Counted from the first letter of the stretch, positions 22,900 through 33,640 are shown. The stretch: 64,000 nucleotides of DNA from Simmondsia chinensis (GCA_018398585.1 JAGTTD010000024.1:6352071-6416070); one strand, 5' to 3'. The notes: generated by a model not told the origin, from the letters alone. A program made the numbers and translations.

Positions 22900-23146
22900 G
22901 ACTTTTTAGCAAAATGACTCAATTCGAAAAAAAATTTTATAAATTTGGCCTTCTTTGTAAAATATTTAGCAAAATGATCTCATTTATTGTAGTAAAGTGG
23001 GTGCACGACGTACGGAACGTCGTACAATTCCGTACGGCCTGCAATAGTACCCCATTTTTTTTTTTAGTTTTACTTTTTTAAAATTAAAAAAAATTAATAA
23101 AATTTCTTATTAATTTAATTTTTTTTAATTTTTAAAATAAAAATAT

Positions 23147-23555
23147 CCCGGGGGCACTTATCGGCTGGTTTATTTTGCTTAAGTTCAATCACATACTATT
23201 GACCTTGTACTATTTACCTATTATGTGCCTTGTACTATTTGATCCTCCTTTCCACTCGGAAGGGGTAAGGCTGTGTACATCCACCCCTCCCAGACCCTAC
23301 TTTTGCGGGAGCCGCGAAGCACTGGGACTGTTGTTGTTGTATGTGCCTTGTACTATTTAATGTGCCCGTGCTTATGCTTTGTGCTTTTGCTTATGCTTTC
23401 AGGATGCCTGCTCCCATGACGACACGATATTCAGGTTGGGGGTCCTTGGAAACAGCCTCTCTTCCACCCGGAAGGGGGAAGGCTGCGTACATCCACCCTC
23501 CCCAAACCCCGCTTTCGCGGGAGCCTTTGGCAATGGGACTGTTGTTGTTGTTGTT
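23147..23555 (+). repeat. RTE-derived insert in left arm
   Basis: Begins CCCGGGGGCACTTATCGG and ends in (TTG)n. The last 150 bp match the RTE/SINE tail (GGAAACAGCCTCTCTTCC, GGAAGGGGGAAGGCTGCG). The equivalent position in foldback element B lacks it. It contains a later 99-bp insertion (23241-23339). Confidence 0.75.
23241..23339 (+). mobile_element. Short LINE/SINE tail insertion with 19-bp TSD
   Basis: A 99-bp piece with GGAAGGGGTAAGGCTG, CCCAGACCCTACTTTTGC and (TTG)n, flanked by perfect 19-bp duplications (23222-23240 and 23340-23358). The mirrored arm (near 24035-24055) keeps the uninterrupted target site. Confidence 0.9.
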
Positions 23556-23834
23556 AAATTATTTTAATTCTTAATTTTATAATTTGAATCACTAAATACG
23601 TATACATTTTAAATTAAAAGGTATATGTATATTATTATTTGAACTATTAATAAGGAAGATATAAATGAGGGACACATTTAAATAATAATCATATCACCGT
23701 CTCCTCATTTAAATGTGTCCCTCATTTATATCTTCCTTATTAATAATTCAAATAATAATATACATATACCTTTTAATTTAGAATGTATATGTATTTAGTG
23801 ATTTAAATTATAAAATTAAGAATTAAAATAATTT

Positions 23835-24120
23835 AACAACAACAACAGTCTCAGTGCCAAAGGCTCCTGCGAAAGCGGGGTTTGGGGAGGGTGGATGTAC
23901 GCAGCCTTCCCCCTTCCGGGTGGAAGAGAGGCTGTTTCCGAGGACCCCCAACATGAATATCGTGTCGTCATGGGAGCAGGCATCCTGAAAGCATAAGCAA
24001 AAGCGCAAAGCATAAGCACGGGCACATCAAATAGTACAAGGCACATAATAGGCAAATAGTACAAGGTCAATAGTATGTGATTGAACCTAAGCAAATAAAC
24101 AAGCCGATAAGTGCCCCCGG
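23835..24120 (-). repeat. RTE-derived insert in right arm
   Basis: Mirror image of 23147-23555 without the 99-bp insertion: starts with (AAC)n and ends at GTGCCCCCGG. Confidence 0.75.
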
Positions 24121-24365
24121 AATATTTTTATTTTAAAAATTAAAATAATTTAAATTAAAAAGAAATTTTATTAATTTTTTTTAATTTTAAAAAGGTAAAA
24201 CTAAAAAAAAAAAATTGGGTATTGTTGCATACCCTACGGAACGGCGTGCACCCACTCGCTACAGTAAATGGGGCCATTTTGCTAAATATTTTTCAAAAGG
24301 GGCCAAATTTCTAAAAATTTTTTCAAATTGAACCATTTTGCAAAAAAGGTCCCAATATAAGGGTT

Positions 24366-24398
<33 letters not shown>

Positions 24399-24457
24399 GG
24401 ACAGAACAACTATAAGTTTTTTGAACACTATAAAATTGTAAGTTTATATATATATAT

Positions 24458-24746
24458 GGTGGCGATCTTAAGAGAGGGTGAGAGGGTGAAAGGGGTGAAT
24501 CATGATCCTTCATTATAATGGACAGCTAAGATTTGTTGAACATTAAAAAAATAATAATTTACAACCAAGATTTGTCAAGTATTAAAAAAAATATCTTCCC
24601 TCCCTTACCCCTTCTTTCTTTCTACCCATGAAGGGGTATGAGCCGTAAATTTTTAATTTTTAATGTTTAATAAATCTTGGTCGTCCATTGCAATGGAGAG
24701 CCAAGATTGCTCCTCTCACGCTATCACTCTCTTATAAGAATGTCAT
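24458..24746. mobile_element. MITE in TA repeats, copy 1
   Basis: Inverted ends GGCGATCTTAAGAGAGGGTG and its counterpart (TCTCTTATAAGAATG), with inner inverted blocks around AAGATTTGTTGAACATTAAA and the mirrored TTTAATAAATCTTGG. It is flanked by TATATATA on both sides. Relatives lie at 51967-52222 and 52233-52528. Confidence 0.7.

Positions 24747-24795
<49 letters not shown>
24747..24795. repeat. (TA)n(GA)n microsatellite
   Basis: TATATA run to about 24763 followed by a GA run to about 24793. Confidence 0.95.
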
Positions 24796-25767
24796 GATGG
24801 ACAGGGCCACTGCCCCTGAGAGCCGTGCGTGGCGGCGCGTGGTCCGAACTCCAGCGGAGCGGCTCCATCTCCGTCTTCGTCGGAGGGTGATCCACCATGG
24901 CCTATCTTCTGTTTGTCTTTTGGAGACTTTAGTTTGTTGGATTACGAGTTCGAATGGTCTAGGGCGATTTTCCAAAGGGGTCGTCGCCGGTATTGTGGTA
25001 CGGGGCTGTGCGTGTCTTGTCCGCCACTTTTCACCCATTGTCCGATGACTTCCCTCCGGTGAGCTTACTCCTAGATTGCAATGGGGATTTTCATCCAAAA
25101 ATGGGGGGTTAAATCTGCGATGTTTTGCTCAATTTGGAAAAATTTTGAGCAACATTGATGTCTTAGTTTTTTACTTCAATTCTCAATCGGTCTATGGGTT
25201 ATTTGAGGTTATTGTGGAACTTATCTTGTGGTACAATGTTTTTTCAAGGGTGTTCATCTTATCGGTGGTGGGGATGCCCTCGAATAGGACTATTAAAAAT
25301 TTTGTAGAAAAGTTAAAGGGCTTTCAAGTTGAGTTAGAAGACACTAAGTTTCGTTGGCAAGCCAAAATGCCCTTCTAGAGCTGTTTTGACATGAAACAGC
25401 AGCTTGAGGGAGTTTAGGGGTTCAACATTTTGCGTAATGTGTGTTTCATTTATGGCGTGATATCTGCTCTGGAAAAGGGACGATCAAGATGGAGGACAAG
25501 ATTCTCCTTTCTTGTAGAAGAAAATTGCTCTTCCTGGTCGGATGTGCTTACACCCGTTGCATTTAATTCCCCAGGCTTCCAGATGCAGGAGGTGCGGCTA
25601 CATGCAAACTCCTTAGGCCTCCAGGTATGTCCTTCACAGTCTCTCTCAATTTTGGAATGGATGTCCTCAAACATCCATGGATCAAGCCTAGTTGCTCTAG
25701 CCTGCCTTTAGGGCACTGTCTATTGGCCTTGGGCTAACTTGTGTTTTCTATCAAAACACTTGTTTCC

Positions 25768-26480
25768 ATGAAAATTCTTTATTGGAATATTAGGGGCCTA
25801 GCTAGGCCTTCAGCTCAACAGGAACTCATAGGCCTTGCTAAAATGTGTAATCCTGATTTGGTTGCTATTCTTGAACTAATGATCTCTTCATCAAGAATTG
25901 ATTCGATGTTCCCTGTTTTGCGATTGGATGAAAATCGGTATGCTTCACCTGTTAACCATACAGGTGGACTTTGGATACTTTGGCGTAAGTCTGGATGTGA
26001 TGTTCCTTGTTTTGCGATTGGATGAAAATCGGTATGCTTCCCCCGTTAACCATACAGGTGGACTTTGGATACTTTGGCGTAAGTCTGGATGTGATGTCAT
26101 CATAAACTATATGGACAATAGATTGGCTCAACTAGACATTGTGGAAAAAGCTTCGGATTTTTCCTTCTCCCTATTGGTGGTGTATGCTTCTGCTAAGGAG
26201 GAGGAGAAACCCCCATTTTGGAAGCCTTTCTCAATACGAGGGGTCAATGTGCAAACCATGGTGTCTAATTGGGGATTTTAATGAGCTTAGGTGCCCTTCA
26301 AATAAAATAGGAGGAAGCAGTGTGGCCGATTGCAGAATGCAGAAGCTTAATGAATTCTGTGGTCGATTTGGGTTGGTAGATATCCCAGGGAATGGCTCCA
26401 AGTTCACCTGGCACAAGGAGATTAATGAGTCTCTCGTTCAGGAAAAGCTTAACCGAGCCTTGGCTGATTTGAGCTGAATT
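25768..26480 (+). pseudogene. L1 endonuclease domain
   Basis: Starts MKILYWNIRGLARPSAQQE, the typical N-terminus of plant L1 ORF2 with the NIRGL motif of apurinic-type endonucleases. NHTGGLWILWRKSG, then LLVVYASAKEEE, GDFNELRCPSNKIGG and KFTWHKE follow. A 94-bp tandem duplication (25905-25998, 25999-26092) shifts the frame after SGCDV. Another shift lies near 26270. Confidence 0.85.
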
Positions 26481-27189
26481 TGGGCTTTCCATCACTGTGT
26501 TGTTCAAAACGGGTATGCATCAACCTCTGTCCATTGTCTTATCGTCCTTCGCACTGATTCCCAAGATAGCTTTAAGCTGAAGCCTTTTAGGTTCAGGGTA
26601 GGGTGGGTAAACTATGACATTACTCATGCTCTTATTAACAGAGCTTGGGCCACCAGAATTTCTGGCTCCAAACTGTTTGAAATTGTTCAAAAACTTAGGA
26701 TGGTGAAGAATGAGTTAAAATGGCAACCTTCACTTATGAAAGGATATGCATGGGCAAATCTTGAAAGTAATGAGGAAAGAATTAGGAAAGTCAGAAGAAA
26801 TTAATTAATAATCCTGGGCACAAAAGTTTGAACAAGAAGCTTCAACAGCTATCTTTGCAGCAAGAAAAGATCCTAATGTTCAATCATAAGTTCTGGGCAA
26901 TGTATCATCGAAAGGAATGGCTCACTAAAGGTGATCGCAATTCTAGATTCTTTCAGTTAATGGCCTTTTCCAAACGCAAACGTGGGAGTATTTCAGAGCT
27001 ACGAAACTATACTGGGATTTATATTTCTAATAGAGAGGGCATTGCTGACCTCTTTATTCAAGAGTTCAAAAGAAGATTTTAGTCCTTAGGAACTAATGGT
27101 AATTTTGCATCGTTAGAGCACCTTAATGTTGTAGTTTCAGCTCAGGAAAACTTAGAGTTAACTAAGGACATTTCAGACGAAGAGGTCCA

Positions 27190-28560
27190 AAGGGCAGTCT
27201 TTGAGATGAATCCGCATAAAGCCTCGGGCCCAGACGGGTTCTCTGCTCTCTTCTATCAGAAATATTCGGACCTAGTAGGTAAGGATATAAGCGAGGCCAT
27301 AAGAGCCACGCTAAGGGGAGGTTGTATGCTCAGGGAACTTAATCACACCTTCATTACTCTCACTCTGAAATCCGATGCTCCTCAGACTATCAATCAATTC
27401 GGACCTATTGGCCTGTGTAACGTCCTGTATAAGGTTATAGCAAAGGTTTTGGTTAATCAGACCAAACCAATTCTAGGGAAGTTGATTAGTCCCCAGCAAG
27501 AGGCATTGGTCTCCGACCGTTCAATTCATGACAATATTTTTATAACTCATGAAATCATGGCGACTTTCCGAAGGAAAAGAGGAAAGTCTTGGTGGGCGGT
27601 AGTGAAACTTGACATGGAAAAGGCCTATGATAGAGTTGAGTGAAGTTTTCTTCGCCAAGTTATGCTAAAATTAGGGTTTGATCTAACCTGTGTAAATTGG
27701 GTTATGGATTGTGTTACATCCCCAATGTTTTCTATCCTCATAGACGACTCCCCTATGGGCTGGTTTAAGCCAAGCAGAGCGCTTAGGCAAGCAGATCCAC
27801 TATCTCCTTACCTATTCATCTTATGTTTGGATGCCCTCGCCTCAAACCTCCAAATTCAGGGTTATGTTAAGAGATCTGGGATTGGTATTAAAAATCGCTC
27901 GGAGGGCTCCAAGTATCCCAGGGCTCTTCGTTGCTGATGATTTTGCTGATGATTGTCTTTTGTTTTGTGATGCCCGGGTGGAATCTATTATGAGACTTCA
28001 GAACATCATTTAGCTTTTTGTAGAGACTCGGGTCAGTTGGTAAATTTTGGAAAGTCATCGATTATTTTTTCGTCAAATACTGAAAGAGCGTTGTGGCAAA
28101 GAATCCGTGATTTCTTGAGTGTTCCCTGCTCCCGGTCGCTAGAAAAATATTTGGGTTGCTTATTTGACCAAGGGAGATTTACTTCTCACGTGGCTGGCAA
28201 TATAACAGACAGGCTATCCTCCAAGATAGCAAATTGGAAGGTTGAGTTTCTCTCTAAGGCGGGTCATGCAACGCTTATCCAATCCTCTTTGGAATCAATG
28301 CCTAGCCATATTATGCAGTGCTTTCGGTTACCTAAGAAGGTTTGCCAAAAGTGGGATAGTTTAAGTAGGAATCTCTTTTGGAAGAATTCAGTTGGTACAA
28401 GAATAAAGTGGGTATGGTGGAATAAGGTCTACAAGCCTACGGGCGCAGGGGGCCTTGGTCTTTGCAAAATGGAGGTGATTAATTTAGCGTTCATTTGCAA
28501 GCTAGGGTGGAAGGTTATCAATGACCAAGATAACATCTGGGTCTAGGTGGTGAAAAGTAG
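27190..28560 (+). pseudogene. L1 reverse transcriptase domain
   Basis: MNPHKASGPDGFSALFYQK, FGPIGLCNVLYKVIAKVL, LISPQQEALVSDRSIHDN, VKLDMEKAYDRVE (catalytic Asp), RQADPLSPYLFILCLDAL and then VADDFADDCLLFCDA, where the ADD box is doubled. It continues with KYLGCLFDQGRF and WWNKVYKPTGAGGLGL. A TGA replaces the Trp after AYDRVE. Confidence 0.9.
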
Positions 28561-28599
28561 TTGCCTTAAAAATGAAAGCTTTCTGAATTACTAGGGTGA

Positions 28600-29390
28600 G
28601 AAATCAGACTCCTCTACTTGGAAAGGGATCTTGGTGGCCAGATATCTGCTCGAGAAAGGTCTCCGCTGGAAAATTGGAAATGGGTCTCAAGTTGCCTTTT
28701 GGTATGACAAATGGGTGACGGATGAGCCGTTGGCAATTTTAGTCAGTGGGGATATGAGTTGTTATGACCCCAACCTCAAGGTCTCTAACTTCATTAGAGA
28801 AAGGGAATGAGATGTGGAGAGAATTCATAGGACCCTTCCTGGCCACCTTCACAAGACTGTGCTTGGGGTGCCGATCCCAAAGTGCGCAGTTGAGGACAAG
28901 AGATGTTGAGGATTTACTAGTTCGGGTCAGTTTAGTGTAAAGTTGGATACTTGGTTGGTCCATAATCAGGACTGGTCTGAGAGGAACTCGTGGGAATTCT
29001 GTTGGATTTGGAATCTTGACATTCACCCGAAAATTAAAATCTTTATTTGGCAAGCGCTTAATAATAGTTTGGCTACTAGTGAAGCGATGTATAGGAGGGG
29101 CGTAAGTGGTCGAATCTAGTAAACTCATAGTAGCTGCAGCGCTGAAGATCTTGATCATGTGTTCTTAAATTGTCCTCATTTAAGAACAATCTGGGCCATT
29201 GCCCGTGATAGAGGGTTGTTGAAGAAGCTGCCTAACCAATCTCAATTTGTTTTCGAGCTTTGTAAACGTAAAGGATTGAAAGGCTACAAAGCTCTCGATG
29301 ATCTTGGACGTTTTATTTTGCTTTGTTGGCAAATCTGGAAAGATAGAAACAATATGGTGTTTCGAGGTTATCAGTCCAATCCCCGAAAAT
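28600..29390 (+). pseudogene. L1 zinc-finger (zf-RVT-like) region
   Basis: ILVARYLLEKGLRWKIGNGS, FWYDKWVTDEPLA, then WNLDIHPKIKIFIWQALNN, LDHVFLNCPHLRTIWAIA and FILLCWQIWKDRNNMVFRG. This is the region usually called zf-RVT between RT and RNase H in plant L1 relatives. Stops at about 28810, 28910 and 29120. Confidence 0.82.
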
Positions 29391-29479
29391 AGGCCATTCT
29401 GGCAAAGCAGACGCATCTTAAATGGTCCCTTCGCAACAAGATGGATGAAGAAGTGGGCCCTAAAGTGGAGAAGACTAAT

Positions 29480-30012
29480 CAACGCAGGTCGAGAAGAAAT
29501 GATTGGATATCATGGAATCCTCCTTCAATGAGTTGGATTAAGGCAAATTTTGATGGTTCAAAACGTGGAGATTCTGCTGCTGGTGGCTTCATTCTCCATG
29601 ATCACAATGAGAAGATGCTCTTAGCTGCATCGAGAAAGGTAAGCAATGGTTCTATTATCGTGGCTGAGGTGGTTGCGGTAAGAGACGCCCTTTTCTATGC
29701 TAAGCGATTGGGTGCTCATCAAGTTATAGTGGAGGGAGACAGCAAGGTGGTCACCAGTGCAATCATAGATTCTTTTTCAATAAATGCAAACATCATCACC
29801 ATTATTGAAGACATCCGCTTATTGAGCCATCCTTTAGCCTATGACTCTTTAATCATTGTTATAGGGAAGCTAATAGGCCGGCAGATTGGCTGGCGAATCT
29901 GGAGCATGAGGGTTGTGGTATTTCGGTGTGGGATAGCCCCCCACACCATGCCTTCCTCTCCCTTATTCAGGTTGATGCCTTAGGATTCCCTCTCAAACGA
30001 GGGCAATCTTGA
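29480..30012 (+). pseudogene. L1 RNase H domain
   Basis: WIKANFDGSKRGDSAAGGFI (first Asp), AEVVAVRDALFYAKRLGAH, VIVEGDSKVVTSAI (second Asp), then after a frameshift REANRPADWLANLEHEG (last catalytic region). It ends with QVDALGFPLKRGQS and TGA at 30010-30012. RNase H at the end of ORF2 is known in some angiosperm L1 lineages. Confidence 0.85.
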
Positions 30013-30747
30013 TGAGCCTTATCTTTACCTTTATATATATAAGATAAAAATTGCAAATCTAACATATTCATAATACATCAAGAAAAACTAAAAAATCCTA
30101 ACCTAGAATAATTGCTAGTTTAATCACAACAATTATAAGATGCTTAAATACAAATTGCGACCGCTCTCCTCCATCCCTTGAACCATCTGATGGCTCGCCC
30201 TTCGTCAATGCCTTACCGTAGCTCTCCAATACCGTCACACAAAACCACGGGCTCCATTGCTAGTGGGTGGCGGTCCTCAGCAACCACTAACAACAGTTCA
30301 ACATGTCAACCAAGTTGGGTGAGGCCGATTCTGTATGGCTTTAAAGGGAAAACAAGACTCAAAAAATATCAAATCTCGAGAAATGAATAACTTATGATCA
30401 TCAACGCTGTACACTCTATCGCTCTTATGTGCATAAGGGTAAACCACTCCAAGCCCCCATCTTATATCTTGTTCTATCTATGTTATGTACATAACATAAA
30501 CCTCCAAAAACCCACAAATTATCATAATTTTGTTTTTCACCGGTCAAAATCTAATAAGGTCTTATGTGTCCTAAACTGGTCTCAAGGCCAAATTAATTAA
30601 GCTGCTACTAAAAATACATTGAACCCAAAATATGAGCCTCAAACCTTATTGCAAGCTTGACCTCTAAAAGATGCTAGTATTTCCTTTCGACCACATCATT
30701 TTGCTCCAGAGTATCTCAAATAGATGTTTGAAAATGAATTCCTTGCT

Positions 30748-31285
30748 TCCTTATTCTTTTTTTTTTTATTTTTTTGGTAAGTCGGTGAGATATACCATAT
30801 ATGAGCAAAAAATATATGCACAAATATGCGAGGGGCATTCCCCAAGTCAAGGAAAATGGCCTAAATCTAAGTCCTTAAATGTCAAAGACAACAGAAGTAG
30901 CAAGCTAAAAGGAGCAACAAAGGTCAAACATGACCAACAAAGCAAAAGGCTAATCAAAAACCAAAAGGCTAAACAAAGTTAATGCTTAAACCCCCCACCC
31001 CTATAGAAGCTAAGTATAGCGGTGAGCACCACGAAGCATAGAAGTAGCAGTGAAATGACTACGAACCAATCCAGTAATCTCCTCAACAACAGCTGAAGAA
31101 GGTCTAGACTGAGAGCGTTGAATCCTCAGGATACACTCATACCAGAGAACATAGACCATCACAGAGAGGCAAAGGCGGGCCAGGATGCAATCTATCGAAC
31201 TGTCACGGAGCCACCTAGCGGCCCAAGACACGAGCTTACGCCAAGGAAGCGCAGGCCAAGCAAAGAATGTGCTTGATGACACACT
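30748..31285 (-). mobile_element. 5'-truncated L1 3' end
   Basis: A T run at about 30749-30772 is the reverse of a poly-A tail, preceded by the plant L1 3' end motif. On the minus strand it codes WAARWLRDSSIDCILARLCL, then VLWYECILRIQRSQSRPSSA and EEITGLVRSHFTAT, an L1 C-terminus of another lineage than 24790. It splits the copia relic between integrase and linker. Confidence 0.75.
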
Positions 31286-31480
31286 TTCTATAATATTCTA
31301 CTAATGGGGTCGTATTTAAACCCCTAACCTTTATTGCTTCAAACATGTTTGACCTACATTCCACACAAAGTTTTAACCATATTACAAAAATCCATAAGTG
31401 ACAGATGAGTTTGAGATTTTTCTCTTATCAAATAAACACATGCACAAAAACTAAAATTATCAACAATAGTCAAAAAAAGT

Positions 31481-31599
31481 ACCAGGCTGGGTGACCTCTT
31501 GGGAAGTCGTCACCCTCAGGTTGCGGGGCACTGGGAAACAGCCTCTGTTCAAGTTAACACCCTGAAGGGGGGAAGGCTGCATATGTCAGCCGCCACCCC

Positions 31600-31631
<32 letters not shown>

Positions 31632-31696
31632 CCCCCCCCCGGCCGACCCTACGTAGGCAGGAGCCCTTGAAGCACTGGGTATGTTCCTTATGTTCC
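31481..31696 (+). mobile_element. 5S-derived SINE, 5'-truncated, with C-run expansion
   Basis: Starts within the 5S-like head (GGCTGGGTGACCTCTTGGGA) and continues with the same body and tail as 32470-32703 (CACTGGGAAACAGCCTCTG, GGAAGGCTGCATATG, GAAGCACTGGGTATGTTCC). Flanked by perfect 14-bp duplications (31467-31480 and 31697-31710). A C-rich run of about 45 bp (31596-31640) sits where the full copy has about 8 C. The tail ends with two copies of TATGTTCCT. Confidence 0.92.
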
Positions 31697-32469
31697 TAGT
31701 CAAAAAAAGTGTGCGCCATTTAGCGAAGCAGTACGGTAAGGGCCCCAAATAGTGAATACGATAACAAAAAATGACCTAGTCTTGTGAATAGGAATTGGAA
31801 ATGACAAACACATCAACTTAGCTCAATGGCAAGAATCACACACAACATATATTTCATTCAGAAAAGCCAAATGGGAAAAATGGGAAAGCCTAAAAACCAA
31901 AACGTACCCCAACCGACAATGCCAAAATACTGTCTCATCACTCTTTTGAGTTGTGAGTGCCACGAGTAATGCTAATTGATTTCGAAGAAATATAGCCCAT
32001 TTTGTTGATTACCCGCTCGAATTAGCTTTTACGAGTGTAGGTCGTGTATCACACAAAAATTTAGAGAAAAGGTCAATGCATATTTTTTGTCTTGAGTAAA
32101 TTTACTCATTGACAACAATAAAAACACCCTTAATAGGTGTAATACTAGTATTAACATGAACATCATTCAAAACCTATTATGACAATGTCAAATAATCTGA
32201 AGCCTTGGTATCAATGATCTAAGAACTATGACAAACAAAAACCTGACCTGTTAAGTTCAAACTTGAAGACGGGTCATCTGGACCAAGTAGAGACATACTA
32301 ACAAGCTGATAAACCAGCAACAGGGATCTCCCTAAGCAATGGCATTGGTCGTTCAACGGTTGGGCAACACCTCGTGTCTTTTGTGATAGAAAATAAAAAA
32401 AAGGAATTATGTTGGAGGAAAAAGAAGCAGCAATTAATCATTTAGATTTCAAAGAAAAATATAATAAAA

Positions 32470-32703
32470 GGAACATACCCAGTGCCTCAAGGGCTCCCGC
32501 CTACGCAGGGTCTTGGGGGGGCGGATGTACGCAGCCTTCCCCCTTCAGTGTGTTAACCTAAAGAGAGGCTGTTTCCCAGTGCCCCCAACCTGAGGGTGAG
32601 GACTTCCCAGGAGGTCACCCATCCTGGTACTACTCTCGCCCAAGCACACTTAACTTCGAAGTTCTAATGGGATCCGGTGACGGCGTGTTGGTACCCTCTT
32701 TGG
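32470..32703 (-). mobile_element. Full-length SINE with 5S rRNA-derived head
   Basis: 234 bp on the minus strand, flanked by a perfect 21-bp duplication (32449-32469 and 32704-32724). The head (about 32599-32695) matches 5S rRNA along its length: CACCGGATCCCATTAGAACT, AGTTAAGTGTGCTTGGGCGA and GTAGTACCAGGATGGGTGAC, then CTCCTGGGAAGTCCTC. So both internal promoter blocks (box A and box C) of a type 1 pol III promoter are present. The body and tail match the RTE LINE 3' end (GGGAAACAGCCTCTC, GAAGGGGGAAGGCTGCG, GGCACTGGGTATGTT). Confidence 0.95.
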
Positions 32704-32770
32704 TCAAAGAAAAATATAATAAAACATAAAATATAAAATGAAAATAAAAATGTAATTACCATTTAATAAA

Positions 32771-33448
32771 GGGTAAATTATAAAAAAACCTCGTGTCTTT
32801 TACTTCAAAAATAGGAAACCACCTTCACAAATGATAGCACTCACAAAACCCCCTCACTTTTAAAAATTTATCGCTTAACCCGTATTCAACTTATTTTTGA
32901 CCATTTTGCCCCTCAAAAGTGATGGGATTAATTGTTTAATTTTATTTTTAGAAAAAGGTTTTATATTATTAGGCAAAAAATTAGAAATTTTATGTTTTTA
33001 GCAAAGGAATTAAGGAAATTTTCTATATTTATAAAAAATTATAATTATTTTAATTTATTATAATATTGATATTATAAGTTCAAAAGATAAAAAATATTTT
33101 TAAAATTTTTATAAAAATATTATGAGATAAAATATAATATTTTTTGTAGATATTATAATGTCACTACTATAATTAATTAAAATAATAATGTTTATGAATA
33201 TAGAAACCCCCTCCCCCTCCTAAAAATATAAAAAAAATCCTTATTTTTCTTAAAATAGAAAAGCTCTTCCTAAAAGTAAAATTAAACATTTAACCATTTA
33301 TTTTGAGGTGCCAAATGGTCAAAAAAAAAGTTATTTGTGGGCAAAGTAATAAATTTTTAAAAGTGATGGGTTTAGTAAATAGTTTTATTTGTAAGAGAGA
33401 TTTTCTGTTATTGAAGCAAAAGTCAAGGGGATTTTCTTTAATTTGCCC
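32771..33448. mobile_element. MULE-type MITE, family GGGTAAATTA, copy 1
   Basis: Ends GGGTAAATTATA and AATTTGCCC are inverted. TTACTTCAAAAATAGGAAA on the left pairs with TTTCTGTTATTGAAGCAAAA on the right. 9-bp flanks TTTAATAAA and TTTACTAAA (one mismatch). No coding capacity. A second copy lies at 49316-49966. Confidence 0.8.
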
Positions 33449-33640
33449 TTTACTAAATTATGTCATTTTTTTCTTTTTATTTTGTAGTACTTATATTAGA
33501 ATTTTTTTTTTTTTTTTTATGTATCAAACTAATTTATCAAATTTATATACCAAGCGATAAAGGTATAATTGAATTATCAAAATTTTCGAATTCGAATAAT
33601 TTATGTCATGTTTGTTTTGCATATATACATATTGAATTTT

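Larger units (their letters stand above)
22900..24351. mobile_element. Foldback element A (MULE-like, 9-bp TSD)
   Basis: A palindromic element of about 1.45 kb: left arm 22900-23683, short loop 23684-23706, right arm 23707-24351. Ends are GACTTTTTAGCAAAATG and its inverse. Flanks are CAAATATAA (22891-22899) and CCAATATAA (24352-24360), a 9-bp duplication with one mismatch, as expected of Mutator-like transposition. Arms contain GCACGACG-type short hairpins, an AT-rich stretch and an RTE-derived insert in mirrored orientation. There is no transposase gene, so it would have been moved in trans. Confidence 0.8.
24790..30045 (+). mobile_element. L1-type LINE with RNase H
   Basis: A long non-LTR element with endonuclease, RT, zinc-finger region and RNase H in order. 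The 5' part (24790-25767) has no intact frame and no recognised ORF1, though short pieces are open. The 3' limit is unclear; no long A tail follows 30012. Many stops, a 94-bp tandem duplication and a 12-bp duplication in the catalytic box show it is dead. Confidence 0.85.
30050..32448 (-). pseudogene. Ty1/copia relic, gag end to integrase, minus strand
   Basis: Reading from 32448 down: a protease motif IIDTKASDYLTLS (about 32215; family DTGAS), FWHCRLGY and VCDSCH of the gag-pre-integrase region (about 31880-31945), and integrase pieces REKSQTHLSLMDF, MVKTLCGM and VKHV (about 31350-31440). After an L1 insertion follow VVERKYQHLLEVKLAIRFEA (about 30650) and YDNLWVFGGLCYVHNIDRTR (about 30500). 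Only minus-strand order makes sense of these. No LTR was found. Confidence 0.72.

Noticed and set aside
24677..25098. Arg/Glu-rich open frames around the GA microsatellite
   Set aside because: Reading frames created by the repeat itself; no domain.
32599..32695. A genuine 5S rRNA gene
   Set aside because: It ends in non-5S sequence, lacks the 5S 3' end and a T-run terminator, and the whole unit is bounded by a 21-bp target duplication.
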